A stretch of 64,000 bases of DNA, taken from positions 30,954 through 94,953 of the forward strand of contig DASWQH010000081.1 of assembly GCA_036403815.1 (NCBI GenBank), in the 5' to 3' direction. The notes beneath the pieces were generated by a model. That model worked only from the letters and a program-made list of their open reading frames with translations. It had not been told where the DNA came from and did not search any database. This document shows, piece after piece, positions 28,963 to 37,851 of this stretch (positions are counted from its first letter, which is position 1; every line of letters begins with the position of its first letter). The position numbers were made by a program, and so were the translations under genes. The DNA is from JACVRN01 sp036403815 (GTDB lineage Bacteria > Acidobacteriota > Blastocatellia > Pyrinomonadales > Pyrinomonadaceae).

Positions 28963-30300
28963 CTACTGGTCTCGAAGAGCTTCCGCGGGGCGTAGGCGTG
29001 CGGCGGCGCGAGCCGGGTAGATGGTAGCCAGAAGACTCAGTATAAATGCGACGACCGCCGCGAGAGCTATATCCTGTAGGCGTGTGTGAAAGGGAACGTT
29101 GCTGATTGAGTAAACATCTGCGGGCAGGCTCACGAGCCGGAAGCGGTCTCCTATGAAGGATGCTAAGAGTCCGAGCGCGACTCCTAGGAATACGCCGATA
29201 GCGCCGATCATCGCGCCCTCCATGATGAAAAGCAGCATGATAGAACTCGTGCGCGCGCCCATAGCAGACAGTATCGCTATGTCTCTGCGGCGCTCTGCGA
29301 CGACGAGCACTAGCGTCGTAGTGATATTGAGCGCGGCTAGCAGGATAATAATCGCAATGATGAAGAGACCCATGCGGCGCTCAAGCGTCAACGCGGCGAA
29401 GAGCGGGCGGTTGGCCTCCTGCCAGTCAACGGTCATAAAGTCTGCCCCTGCGCGCTCGCGCACACGCCCGGCAATCTCGCTGACGTTGTAGATGTCTGTG
29501 ACCTCAAGGCTGATGGCCGAGGCCGTTGGCTTCTGTTCTCCTGAAAGCTGCGAGGCGATTGAGAGCGAGACGTAAACCCACGTCGCATCGTATTCGTAAA
29601 GCCCCGAACGAAAGATGCCTGCCACGCGCACGCGGCGATAACGCGGTGCCAGACCAAGCGGCGTCAATGTAGCATCGCCGGAAATTATCTGGCCTACATC
29701 TCCGACACGCAATCCAGTGCGCGCTGCCAACTCCGAGCCGATGATGACGCCGGGCAGAGCGGCTTCGCTCGGCGCATCGCTGAAAGCTTTTGTGTCCGGC
29801 TCCAACGGCGCGGCGCTTTGCTCATTCTCCTTTTTACGTTGCCCTTCTTTCAACGCGTCTTCAGATGAAGAATCATTCAGGAGCGGCTCGATTGCGCCTG
29901 CGGTGAGCGAGCGGCGAAGTTGTTCGACCGAGCGGGTTGATTCATTGTCCACGCCTCGAAGCACAGCGTAGGTGGAATTGTTCGCTCCCGTCAGGAGCGC
30001 GCCGTCATAAAAAGTTGCAGCCGCATCCAGCACGCCGTCTACCGCGCGCACGCGTGTGATAAGGGCGCGGTAATCTGTGAAAGGCTGGCCGTCACGGCGC
30101 ATGAGCGTGATGTGCGCCGTGTGAGACAGAATCTTGTCGCGCATCTCGTCACGAAAACCGTTCGAGAGCGCCAGCGCGACGATGAAGGCGGCGACACCGA
30201 ACGCGATGCCGGAGACGGCAAACAGCGTCGTCACGCGCGCCAGTGGACGGCGGCGGCGCGAGTAAAAATAGCGAAGCGCTAGAAAAAGTTCGTAGGGCAT
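28963..30300 (-). CDS. lolC: LolC/LolE-type lipoprotein-releasing ABC permease
   Basis: This is the inner-membrane permease partner of the adjacent ATPase. In Gram-negative cells such pairs extract lipoproteins for LolA. The 445 residues show the first transmembrane helix near 25-45 (VSGIAFGVAAFIVALALSNG), a large periplasmic domain (about 50-300) and three further helices (IIAIIILLAALNITTTLVLV, MEGAMIGAIGVFLGVALG, IALAAVVAFILSLLATI). It ends with the family's YPARAAARLRPAEALR. The ATG at 30298-30300 fits the family's MPYELFLALRY start. An upstream in-frame GTG would add about 39 non-homologous residues. Confidence 0.92.
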   Translation of the reverse strand: MPYELFLALRYFYSRRRRPLARVTTLFAVSGIAFGVAAFIVALALSNGFRDEMRDKILSHTAHITLMRRDGQPFTDYRALITRVRAVDGVLDAAATFYDGALLTGANNSTYAVLRGVDNESTRSVEQLRRSLTAGAIEPLLNDSSSEDALKEGQRKKENEQSAAPLEPDTKAFSDAPSEAALPGVIIGSELAARTGLRVGDVGQIISGDATLTPLGLAPRYRRVRVAGIFRSGLYEYDATWVYVSLSIASQLSGEQKPTASAISLEVTDIYNVSEIAGRVRERAGADFMTVDWQEANRPLFAALTLERRMGLFIIAIIILLAALNITTTLVLVVAERRRDIAILSAMGARTSSIMLLFIMEGAMIGAIGVFLGVALGLLASFIGDRFRLVSLPADVYSISNVPFHTRLQDIALAAVVAFILSLLATIYPARAAARLRPAEALRDQ

Positions 30301-30454
30301 TAAGTGCAGACAATTATTTACAGTATTACGAGTTTGATGAGAAGCCGCGAGCGGGCTTGCTTTGATGGAAGGTATTGATTCGGATTTGAATTGAATGTAG
30401 GGACGGTTGGCGCTCACCGCCGCAGACGCAGAGGACGCAGAGGGTTAAGCAGAG

Positions 30455-30533
30455 CAGGTCAGTACCGCCTGCGTGAGCGGGCGGGTTTTGTCAACGCTAT
30501 CACCCGCCCGCTCACGCAGGCGGTACTGACCTG
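30455..30533. repeat. GC-rich hairpin repeat, copy 3
   Basis: CAGGTCAGTACCGCCTGCG... and its complement form long perfect arms. The variable centre reads GTGAG opposite CTCAC, where copy 1 reads GGTAG opposite CTACC, so the difference is compensated. It is preceded at 30419-30445 by CGCAGA/GGACGCAGAGG tandem words. The gap 30301-30662 holds no other recognised gene. Confidence 0.88.
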
Positions 30534-30662
30534 AATCTTGTCGCAACAGTCGCATTCAACCGAGCACCGCTTTAGTGTGATGCGCGTGGTTTACCTTCTT
30601 CCCCTGATTTTGATTGCAACCCGGTATAATCCAGCTTTCGCCGGGGCTTCTTCCCGCGCCTC

Positions 30663-30779
30663 TTAAATTATCTTCCTGAGCGGCGAGATGGAAAATGCAT
30701 CCAGCACCAGATGAATCGCCGCCATAGACATCAGTTGGACGCAGACCCAGAAGGCAAAGTTACCGAAGATACGCTTCAT
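30663..30779 (-). CDS. Possible 38-residue single-span membrane peptide
   Basis: A short frame reads MKRIFGNFAFWVCVQLMSMA then AIHLVLDAFSISPLRKII. The centre is hydrophobic enough for one membrane helix, with basic residues at both ends. GAAAGAGGTC stands about 10 bases before the ATG. It lies 82 bases downstream of the ankyrin gene on the same strand. No family is known to me. The ribosome site and residue make-up favour a real small gene, but the length alone does not prove it. Confidence 0.4.
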   Translation of the reverse strand: MKRIFGNFAFWVCVQLMSMAAIHLVLDAFSISPLRKII

Positions 30780-30861
30780 AATGTTGAAGACCTCTTTCCT
30801 GAAATTTCCGGTAGAGGTGAGGCGGGACAGGTAAAAGTATGTAGCCAAGCCATGCCGGGAG

Positions 30862-31647
30862 TCAATAATTATTTGAAGAGCTGGAGAGAAGCTTCTGCAC
30901 CCCGGAGTTGGAGCGCTTGGTTGCAAGGAATAAGGCCGTCTCGCCCAGATTGTTCGTCACACGCTGGTCTGCGCCCGCTTTCAACAGCAGACGGGCTGCC
31001 TCTTCATGCCCTCCCCATGCAGCCCACATCAGCGCAGTCCATCCTTTATCATCCTTGGTATTGAGTTCCGGGTCTTTCTCAAGCAGCACCTTGATCACAT
31101 CCTCATTTCCTCTTTTGGCGGCCAGCATCAAAGCCGTTTCGTTCTGGTTGTTCCTCAAGTTCAAGCTGGCGCGATTGTCCAGAAGAGTTTTTGCGACGCT
31201 ACCCTGTCCACGATAGGCTGCGCCCATCAGCGCGGTGCCGCGCTGCTCGTCTCTGGCATCTACGTTCGCGCCGAAGAGCAGCAGCAGCTTCACACGCACG
31301 TTGTTGGAATTGGCGGCCTGATAGAGTAATTCGCTGTCTCCATAGCCAATGACCCAGACTTTTGTAATGATTAGCGAAACTACAAAGACGGCGGCAACGA
31401 TGATTATAAGCTTGACGGTCTTCCGCGTGGATTCCGGCGTCGTGTACTGCGACTGCCTGTCAGGTGCGGCTGTTGTTCTGCGCCACACCTCCGTACGCAT
31501 AGAGCCTGTGCCCTTGGGCGGCGGGATGCGCATCGTTTCGGGAGAGCTGGAAGCAGTATCACTTTCTACAAGAAGCGCGCCGTCATCAAGACAGAAGCGC
31601 ATCTCCTCGTCCGCATAAACACGTGAACATGTTGTACAACGCTTCAT
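30862..31647 (-). CDS. Membrane-anchored ankyrin-repeat protein with N-terminal zinc-ribbon motif
   Basis: The 261 residues start MKRCTTCSRVYADEEMRFCL, a cysteine pattern common at the start of acidobacterial regulators and scaffold proteins. A Pro/Thr/Ser linker and one membrane helix (LIIIVAAVFVVSLIITKVWV, about 80-100) follow. The outer part has four ankyrin repeats (RGTALMGAAYRGQGSVAKTL, NETALMLAAKRGNEDVIKVL, GWTALMWAAWGGHEEAARLL, GETALFLATKRSN). It is probably a protein-interaction platform; the partner is unknown. The ATG at 31645-31647 is preceded by AGAGG, better than an upstream TTG. Confidence 0.82.
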   Translation of the reverse strand: MKRCTTCSRVYADEEMRFCLDDGALLVESDTASSSPETMRIPPPKGTGSMRTEVWRRTTAAPDRQSQYTTPESTRKTVKLIIIVAAVFVVSLIITKVWVIGYGDSELLYQAANSNNVRVKLLLLFGANVDARDEQRGTALMGAAYRGQGSVAKTLLDNRASLNLRNNQNETALMLAAKRGNEDVIKVLLEKDPELNTKDDKGWTALMWAAWGGHEEAARLLLKAGADQRVTNNLGETALFLATKRSNSGVQKLLSSSSNNY

Positions 31648-31766
31648 TCTGGCCTCTGGCAAGTAATTAAGGGAAGAGTCTCTAATATCTAACAGATGCG
31701 CTCAGTGCCTTGTAAGACAAATCCGCCAGCGAGTCAATCGTTTTTAAGGAAAGCGGTTAATCATGG

Positions 31767-33365
31767 CTACTGTGCCGGGCCGCAAGTTTTCATCTCAGCC
31801 GGTCTGTTCAACGGCAGCAAGCCTTCCAGATGGGGCGCATCCTGCGCCGTCACATCATCAGCGGGTCTGATTTCAAAGACGGTGTCGGAAACGCGTCGAA
31901 AGCGAAAGCGCGTTTCGAGCTTAACTATCTCTCTGGTCTCTTCAAGCTGCCAGCCGCAGGCAGCCCACAGTCGCGCGTCCCTGTCCAGAAAGACGCGCCG
32001 CCCTTCCTTCAAATACGATTCAATCAGAGGCACCAGCCGCTCGCCGCCCGGCCAGCCCGCGCCCGTTCCAATCACATCCCACTCGCCTAATCCGACCCCG
32101 CGCCAGTACGTCACCCCGACCGTCTGGCCTCCTGCTATAACCACCGCATCTTTTGGCAAGTGTACGAGCCTCTCTCTATAGCTCTTCATCATCGCATGCT
32201 TTTCGACAAACCCTTTTCGCAAAGAATGAAGAGAGAGAAGCGTGAGCGGAACCGTTAGCGCCAGACACGTGAGGGTAATAACAAAAGCACGGCGCGAATT
32301 GCCGAACCGCTTGATTGCTAAGCTTATGAAAAGGGATGCGGCGAGGGGAGCGAGCGCCGGAAGCCCTGTCAAAAAGTAGCGCCAGTTGACGGTCGTGCTG
32401 TAGTTGAGAAAGAGAAGCAGGTTGCTGAAAAGCCCTACGGCGGCCAGCGCAAGGAGCTTTGAAAACCTACGCGCTCGCCACTCTCGCAGGAACGCGAAAG
32501 GAAGCGCGAGGGTGACAAATGGCGAGGTCAGGAAAAAGAAGAGCATGAAGGGAAGCGCGTTTTTTAGCTTCAGAGGATGACGCGCGGCCTCGTCCTGCAT
32601 AGTCTCGCGCCAGCCGTGCCATGATGCTCTGAAGCCTCCAGCATCCGTCCAGAACCAGAGGATGAAGGGAGCGAACGCGAAGAGCAGGAAGACAACGACG
32701 GCGAGCGCAACCGTCACAGCTTCCCTGCGTCCGCGCCTCCACCCGCACGCGAAGGGCGCAACCAGCAGCCACGGCGCATAAAAGGCAACGGTCTCGCGCA
32801 CGTTAACGTCTGCGCCCAAGATGCCAGCGCCCAGAAGCATCATCCATACTCGCTTTGTAAGGACTCCGCGCAGGTAAAGGGTGAGCGCTATGCCCAGAAG
32901 CAGGAGCGACGGAATCTCCGTCATCACCTGCCCGCTGTAGACTATGTAAGAAGGCGACAGGGCTACCAGAAGCGCGGCGATGGTCGCTGTCTTTTCGGAA
33001 TTCGTCACCTCGCGCGCCAGTGCCCAGCACGCAACGGTTGCGAGCGCGCTCATCATGACTACCGCGCCTTTGAAAAGCAGGTAGGCGTCCTCCGCCGGGA
33101 GACTGAAAAGCGCGTGCGCCATGCGCCACAGCGCGTGGTTCATGAAGATAAAAAGCGAGCGACCCAGCGCCATAGAAGAGGGCGCGCCCCGCAAAGAGAG
33201 AATCGTGTAATCGAGCGCGTCCCAGTCGCCTATGAACGGGTCTAGATAAAGAAGCGCCAGCAACAGCGAAAGCAACGCAGGCGGGAGCCACCACCGCCAC
33301 GCACGCCACAGGCTCGGAGTCGCCCGCGCACTATCTAATTCAGCGTTTGGTGTTGTACTGGTCAA
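31767..33365 (-). CDS. GT39-like membrane glycosyltransferase, paralogue A
   Basis: The 532-residue polytopic protein resembles the ArnT/PMT (GT-C) superfamily, which moves sugars from polyprenyl-phosphate donors on the outer face of the membrane. The first outside loop holds the acidic DPFIGDWDALDY, the place of the GT-C catalytic Asp. About ten helices follow, and then a soluble C-terminal domain of roughly 150 residues (VVIAGGQTVGVTYWRGVGLG). It is a tandem duplicate of the next gene: C-terminal parts such as TRFRFRRVSDT and FEIRPADD match almost exactly. Acceptor and donor are unknown. The start appears to be TTG (33363-33365). Confidence 0.75.
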   Translation of the reverse strand: MTSTTPNAELDSARATPSLWRAWRWWLPPALLSLLLALLYLDPFIGDWDALDYTILSLRGAPSSMALGRSLFIFMNHALWRMAHALFSLPAEDAYLLFKGAVVMMSALATVACWALAREVTNSEKTATIAALLVALSPSYIVYSGQVMTEIPSLLLLGIALTLYLRGVLTKRVWMMLLGAGILGADVNVRETVAFYAPWLLVAPFACGWRRGRREAVTVALAVVVFLLFAFAPFILWFWTDAGGFRASWHGWRETMQDEAARHPLKLKNALPFMLFFFLTSPFVTLALPFAFLREWRARRFSKLLALAAVGLFSNLLLFLNYSTTVNWRYFLTGLPALAPLAASLFISLAIKRFGNSRRAFVITLTCLALTVPLTLLSLHSLRKGFVEKHAMMKSYRERLVHLPKDAVVIAGGQTVGVTYWRGVGLGEWDVIGTGAGWPGGERLVPLIESYLKEGRRVFLDRDARLWAACGWQLEETREIVKLETRFRFRRVSDTVFEIRPADDVTAQDAPHLEGLLPLNRPAEMKTCGPAQ

Positions 33366-33415
33366 TTAGGGAAGTGAAAACGCTATGAAGCTGTTTGAAA
33401 AATTAGACTCATCTT

Positions 33416-33615
33416 CAGTCCCGTAGGGACGACGCGATAATAGCCCAGTGCTTCAGCGCTGGGAATACGTTATGGAAAATAAAGTAGAGTCCCGTAGGGA
33501 CGACTGAAATCTTAGATTGATTTCTTCAGTCGTCCCTACGGGACTCAGACTTCTTTTACTCACTGATTCCCAGCCATAAATTGCTGGGCTATTATCACGT
33601 CGTCCCTACGGGACT
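33416..33615. repeat. Nested double-hairpin element N4 (between glycosyltransferase paralogues)
   Basis: Same order as N3: AGTCCCGTAGGGACGAC, palindrome GCCCAGTGCTTCAGCGCTGGG, inner arms GAGTCCCGTAGGGACGACTG and complement, palindrome CCCAGCCATAAATTGCTGGG, then CGTCCCTACGGGACT. It fills the gap between two genes on the same strand. Confidence 0.9.
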
Positions 33616-33637
33616 TTCAAACAACTGCTGATTACCT

Positions 33638-35197
33638 TCACCCCGAACAATATTTCGTATCTTCCGGCCTGTTCTCCGGCAAAAGCTTCTCTAAATGCGG
33701 CGAGTCCTGCGCGGTCGCATCATCGGCAGGTCTGATTTCAAAGAGGGTGTCGGAGACGCGTCGAAAGCGAAAGCGCGTCTGGATTTGGACAAGCTCGCGC
33801 ACTTCGGACAACTGCCAGCCGCAGGGAGTCCACCATAAGGGATCGGTATCGACGAAAACTCTTCGACCGTCTTTCAAATATTTTTCTATCACCGTAGGCA
33901 ATCCTGCGCCAGGCCAGCCCGCGCCCGTGCCGATTGCGTTCCAGTTGCCAAGTCCCACGCCGCGCCAGTAAGTCACGCCGACCGTCTGGCCTCCGGCAAT
34001 GACCACGGCGTCCTGCGGCAGGAGCACAAGCCGCTCGCGGTAATCTTTTATACGGGCGCGATTCAGCACATAAGCATAGTTGCCCGTCCAGTAATATTTG
34101 TTGAAGATAAAAGTGGCAAGGATGACGCCGACGAGAGCGGTCACGAAAGCACGTCGAACATTGCCCAGAAGCGCCGTCTGCCCGCTCATCAGGTAGTAGC
34201 CAACCAGAGGCGCAAGCGCAGGCAGCCCCGTCAGAAGATAACGACCGTTAATCACGCTGCTGTAGTTAAAGACCAGCGCAAGATTCGCCAGAAAACCTAT
34301 CAGCCCCAGTAGAAGAAGCGGCGACATGCCGTGCCGTTTCCACTCTTTCCATACTGCGAAGGGAAAGACTACGAGCGCTACGGGCGCGGCCAGAAGGAAG
34401 TACCAGAGGAGCGTCCACAGGTTAGAGAGCTGCACAGGATGTCGCGCAGACTCCGCTCGCATTGATTCCAGCCAGCCGTGCCACTCGCTTCGGTAATTAC
34501 CCACGTCTCCCAGATAGAAGAAGGCGAACCCGCCCAGAGCGAAGAGTAAAAAAACCAGACAGCAGAGCGCTATGATTGTGATTTCACGCCGCCCTCTCTT
34601 CCAACCGCAGGCGAACGGAGCAAGGACAAGCCACACGCCGTAGATGGCCGTCACTTCGCGCAGGTTAACGCACAGCCCCAGCAGGCAAGCGCCCACAATC
34701 ACTAGCAGAACGCTCTGTCTTTGAAGGCCGCGCAGGTGAACCAGAAGGCTTGCGCCGAGCAGCAGTATTGACGGAATCTCCGTCATCACCTGCCCGCTGT
34801 AGAGTATGAAGTAAGAGGAGAAGGCCAGCAGTAGCGCCGCGAGCGTTGCGGCCTCGACCGATTTCGTCAACTCGCGCGCCAGCCGCCACCAGACGACGAC
34901 GGCAAGCCCGCTCTGCGCTACAACCGCGTACTTGAAAAGTATATAAGCCTTCTCAGGCGGAAGATTGAAAAGGGCGTGAGCCGCAAGCCAGAGCGCGTGA
35001 TTGTAGAAGATGAAGAGCGAGCGCCCGAAGAGCATGCTTGATGGCCTGCCACGGAGCGCCAGCACAGTGTAATCGAGCGCGTCCCAGTCGCCTATGAACG
35101 GGTCTACGAAATAGAGAGCAAGTCCCAGGGAAAGTAGAGCGGGTGGAAGCCACCAGGGCCATTCGGAAAGGAAGCTTTGCGCGGGTTGCTCGCGCAT
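33638..35197 (-). CDS. GT39-like membrane glycosyltransferase, paralogue B
   Basis: This is a paralogue of the preceding glycosyltransferase, with the same DPFIGDWDALDYTVLALRG loop after the first helix, about ten membrane helices, and the soluble tail with VVIAGGQTVGVTYWRGVGLG. I set the start at the ATG 35195-35197 (MREQPAQSFLSEWPWWLPPA). It lies one base after the stop of the upstream regulator gene and implies coupled translation; a TTG 14 codons earlier would overlap that gene by 41 bases. The two copies probably act on different donors or acceptors of one cell-surface glycan, which is an inference from duplication. Confidence 0.75.
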   Translation of the reverse strand: MREQPAQSFLSEWPWWLPPALLSLGLALYFVDPFIGDWDALDYTVLALRGRPSSMLFGRSLFIFYNHALWLAAHALFNLPPEKAYILFKYAVVAQSGLAVVVWWRLARELTKSVEAATLAALLLAFSSYFILYSGQVMTEIPSILLLGASLLVHLRGLQRQSVLLVIVGACLLGLCVNLREVTAIYGVWLVLAPFACGWKRGRREITIIALCCLVFLLFALGGFAFFYLGDVGNYRSEWHGWLESMRAESARHPVQLSNLWTLLWYFLLAAPVALVVFPFAVWKEWKRHGMSPLLLLGLIGFLANLALVFNYSSVINGRYLLTGLPALAPLVGYYLMSGQTALLGNVRRAFVTALVGVILATFIFNKYYWTGNYAYVLNRARIKDYRERLVLLPQDAVVIAGGQTVGVTYWRGVGLGNWNAIGTGAGWPGAGLPTVIEKYLKDGRRVFVDTDPLWWTPCGWQLSEVRELVQIQTRFRFRRVSDTLFEIRPADDATAQDSPHLEKLLPENRPEDTKYCSG

Positions 35198-35198
35198 C

Positions 35199-36065
35199 TC
35201 AATTGTGTGCGCGATTGTCGTCGGCTGCGAGGGATTCAATCAGGTCTTTGTCGAAAGAGTCTTCGGGGCGTTTGACCATCGTCAGGCGATTGCCGCGCTC
35301 GTTGTACTTGACCTCGTCCATGATGTTGTAAATCAGAAGGACGCCGCGTCCCGACGCTTTGAAGAGATTTTCGGGATCGCAGGGGTCTGGAATCTCCTGC
35401 ACGTTAAAGCCTTCGCCCTCGTCTTCGACCGTGAAGCGGCACTCTTTGGCGGATAGCTCGGCGGTGATACGCACTAGCTTTGAAGGGTTGTTCTTGTTGC
35501 CATGCTTGACGGCGTTGACGAACGCTTCGTCGAGCGCAACGTAGAGGTTGGAGCGCTCGGGCTTGATAATGCCCAGGCGCGAGACGCGCTCGATTAAGTA
35601 TTGCAGCACGCCGTTCATCAGCGTCACGTCGCTGGGTAGCTCGAAATCAATCTTCTCGCGCACGTAGGGCAGCACCTTCAAATCTTCTACGAAGCGCAGC
35701 TTGTAGGAGAGAGTCTTTTCGACAATCGCGCGCAGCTCGTCGTTGTTGTAGGGAAGGCGCAGGAAATTGGACGCGCCCATCTTGAAGGCTTTAACGATTC
35801 CGGGCTTCTGGGCTTCGTCGCTTGAGACGACTACGGGGACGGCCAGACGCTGGCGTTGTAGCTCGCTCAGGATTTCCACGCCGGATTCGGCATCGTCCGT
35901 GAGGTCGGAGATTATCAGGTCGAAATCATCCAGGTCTGCGCGCATGACGGCGGCTTCGCGGTCGTTCGTTGCGACCACGTCATGTCCCAACTCGCGCAGG
36001 ACATTTTCCAGCGCTGCGCGCAGTTCATCGTTATCATCAACGATGAGGATTCGTCGTCTGTCCAT
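35199..36065 (-). CDS. Receiver domain fused to RsbW-like anti-sigma kinase ATPase domain
   Basis: This 288-residue signalling protein has an N-terminal REC domain (ILIVDDND, with acceptor D54 in IISDLTDD) and a C-terminal HATPase_c domain. The latter is of the RsbW/anti-sigma type (VALDEAFVNAVKHGNKNN, EDEGEGF, KASGRGVLLIYNIMDEV). The usual Lys-Pro near residue 104 of receivers reads Leu-Pro, so switching may be unusual. Such proteins often bind an anti-sigma antagonist; a STAS protein and second RsbW-like gene lie at 62.2-63.1 kb. The ATG is set by GAGAGG just upstream (an upstream start would add 21 unrelated residues). Confidence 0.85.
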   Translation of the reverse strand: MDRRRILIVDDNDELRAALENVLRELGHDVVATNDREAAVMRADLDDFDLIISDLTDDAESGVEILSELQRQRLAVPVVVSSDEAQKPGIVKAFKMGASNFLRLPYNNDELRAIVEKTLSYKLRFVEDLKVLPYVREKIDFELPSDVTLMNGVLQYLIERVSRLGIIKPERSNLYVALDEAFVNAVKHGNKNNPSKLVRITAELSAKECRFTVEDEGEGFNVQEIPDPCDPENLFKASGRGVLLIYNIMDEVKYNERGNRLTMVKRPEDSFDKDLIESLAADDNRAHN

Positions 36066-36191
36066 CAACCTCTCAGCCGTTCGGACTTTTTCGTACGAGG
36101 TGGGAGATGCCCCAGGCTGAACGCCCACGTCAGCCTAGCGCTATACGCTAAAAAGGGGTCTCGCGTTTCAAATAATTATCCAATCCGCGCC

Positions 36192-36275
36192 AAAGGTAAA
36201 GGGCAAATCTGCGATTTTCAACTCTTTCCTGCCTTCTCGCCGCTTTTCTTTTTAGCTTTTTCCTTTTAACCTTTG
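36192..36275. repeat. Tandem-word element H8 (TTTTCCT-like heptamers)
   Basis: CAAAGGTAAAGGG at the left is roughly complementary to CCTTTTAACCTTTG at the right. The right part is a degenerate run of T-rich heptamers. It lies in a divergent gap, directly before the DUF374 gene. Confidence 0.55.
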
Positions 36276-36282
36276 CCGACTG

Positions 36283-37047
36283 ATGCAAGTATCGGCTGAA
36301 CAAACAGACACTAGAAGGCGCACGAAGGGAGAACGCGCGGGCACCCTTGAGCGCGCCTATACCTTCCGTGACCTCTCGCAATATCCACGCAAGAAGCGCC
36401 TCATGATTCGCGCCGCAGACCTCTTGTTCTATCTCTTGATAAAGCTCATAGGCGGCTCGACCAGCTTCGAGGTAGAGGGCTGGGAGAACTGGGAAGCGGC
36501 CACACGCGATGCCCGAATTCCGATTTACACCTTCTGGCACGACCGAGTCTTTCTAGCCACACACTTCTGGCAGCGACGCCGCATCGTCGTCATGACCTCG
36601 CAGAGCTTTGACGGCGAATACATAGCGCGCTTCATACAGCGCTTCGGGTACGGCGCGGCGCGCGGCTCATCTACACGCGGGGCGGTCGGAGCGGTCGTAG
36701 AGATGGTCAAGCTGATGCGCGCTGGCTGCCCCACGGCATTTACGATTGACGGGCCGAAGGGGCCGCGACACGTCGCCAAGATGGGCGCGGTGCTGCTGGC
36801 GAAAAAGACAGGCCAGCCCGTTTTACCCTTCACGATTACGCCCCGGCGCTACTGGACGGCCAATAGCTGGGATCGCTTTCAAGTCCCAACACCCTTCACA
36901 CGCGCCCTTGTCGTCATAGCCCCGCCCATCTTTGTCTCTGCCGATGCAGATGAAGACGAGCTTGAGGCCAAACGTGATGAATTGCAGCGCGAGCTGGACA
37001 GAATCAGCGAGCGCGGCGAAGCGTGGCGCGCACAAATTCAAAAGTAG
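36283..37047 (+). CDS. DUF374 lysophospholipid acyltransferase-family protein
   Basis: The 254 residues match the DUF374 branch of glycerophospholipid/lipid A acyltransferases. The catalytic H-x4-D-like motif reads FWHDRVFLA near 85. It is followed by VMTSQSFDGEYIARFIQRFG and the ligand-binding TIDGPKGPRHVAKMGAVLLA (about 165-185). A basic N-terminus and one hydrophobic segment (LLFYLLIKLIGG) suggest membrane association. A role in acylating lipid A or another envelope lipid is likely but not shown here. The upstream ribosome site is weak, so the start could be the internal ATG at MIRAADLL. Confidence 0.82.
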   Translation: MQVSAEQTDTRRRTKGERAGTLERAYTFRDLSQYPRKKRLMIRAADLLFYLLIKLIGGSTSFEVEGWENWEAATRDARIPIYTFWHDRVFLATHFWQRRRIVVMTSQSFDGEYIARFIQRFGYGAARGSSTRGAVGAVVEMVKLMRAGCPTAFTIDGPKGPRHVAKMGAVLLAKKTGQPVLPFTITPRRYWTANSWDRFQVPTPFTRALVVIAPPIFVSADADEDELEAKRDELQRELDRISERGEAWRAQIQK

Positions 37048-37157
37048 CGTGAAGCGCGCGAGCTATAGTAGGATTCGCTTGAAGCTTCTATAAAGTCTGT
37101 GCGTGTCTTGATTATCGGTTCTCCTCCCATTTGAGTTTCGTCAGCAGGAGTCATGAA

Positions 37158-37730
37158 ATGGGCACAATGCTGAGACGTGCTTCTCATAGAATTGTGTGCG
37201 CGTCTTTTTTCATCCTCGCGGTCACTTCGTTTGTTAGTGGTCAGGCGCGCGATAGAATCGTGGAAGTGTACGAGGAGGCGGACGCGCCGTTGACTGTGGC
37301 TTTACAGGTTGTTGAGATAAAGGCTGGCAGTAACACCGTGACGCTCGGCCAGCCCTTTGCGGCTGATGATGACTGGCTGAGAAGTCTGAGCGTCAGGATT
37401 AAAAATGTTTCGGGTAAGACTATCAACGTGTTGCCGATAAGCTTCGGCCTCTCCGAATTAAATACAGGCAAGGGAGGAGATATAAGCTTCACCATCATGC
37501 GCGGCCTTTACGGTAACGGGGACGAGATCAGGGAGGCTTCGGATGAGCGAAAACCCATTCTGCCTGATGAAGAGATAGATTTTACCTTTACGGAAAAGCA
37601 GTTATGCATCATCCGGCAGATGGCCGAGCAGAAAGAGATTACCCCGACGCGCATAAAATTCAGACCTTCTGCTTTCGTGACTTTCGCCGACGGCTCCAGA
37701 GTAAGAAGCGGCTTTTCGTATCCGAAATAG
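37158..37730 (+). CDS. Secreted protein of unknown function
   Basis: The 190 residues begin with a signal peptide (GTMLRRASHRIVCASFFILA, cut after VSGQA). The mature part is predicted beta-rich with a pattern like an immunoglobulin-fold or DUF-type domain (LTVALQVVEIKAGSNTVTLG, LSVRIKNVSGKTINVLPISF). It ends in FVTFADGSRVRSGFSYPK. No catalytic residue set is visible. The ATG at 37158 has CAGGAG seven bases upstream and is preferred over an upstream TTG. It stands alone between an acyltransferase and a peptidase gene. Confidence 0.65.
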   Translation: MGTMLRRASHRIVCASFFILAVTSFVSGQARDRIVEVYEEADAPLTVALQVVEIKAGSNTVTLGQPFAADDDWLRSLSVRIKNVSGKTINVLPISFGLSELNTGKGGDISFTIMRGLYGNGDEIREASDERKPILPDEEIDFTFTEKQLCIIRQMAEQKEITPTRIKFRPSAFVTFADGSRVRSGFSYPK

Positions 37731-37851
37731 AAGGTTCGCGCGTCGTCACAAACGGGCTATCAAACTAAGCGCCAACCGCCGGACTGTTCTTATTTTCCGA
37801 ATAGTTATGTTTTACAGAGACTTGCTAATATATTTCACTTGAGGAGCGAGC

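Noticed and set aside
35198..35239. TTG at 35237-35239 as start of the second GT39-like gene
   Set aside because: It would overlap the regulator gene by 41 bases; the ATG at 35195-35197 follows the stop by one base and begins closer to the first helix.
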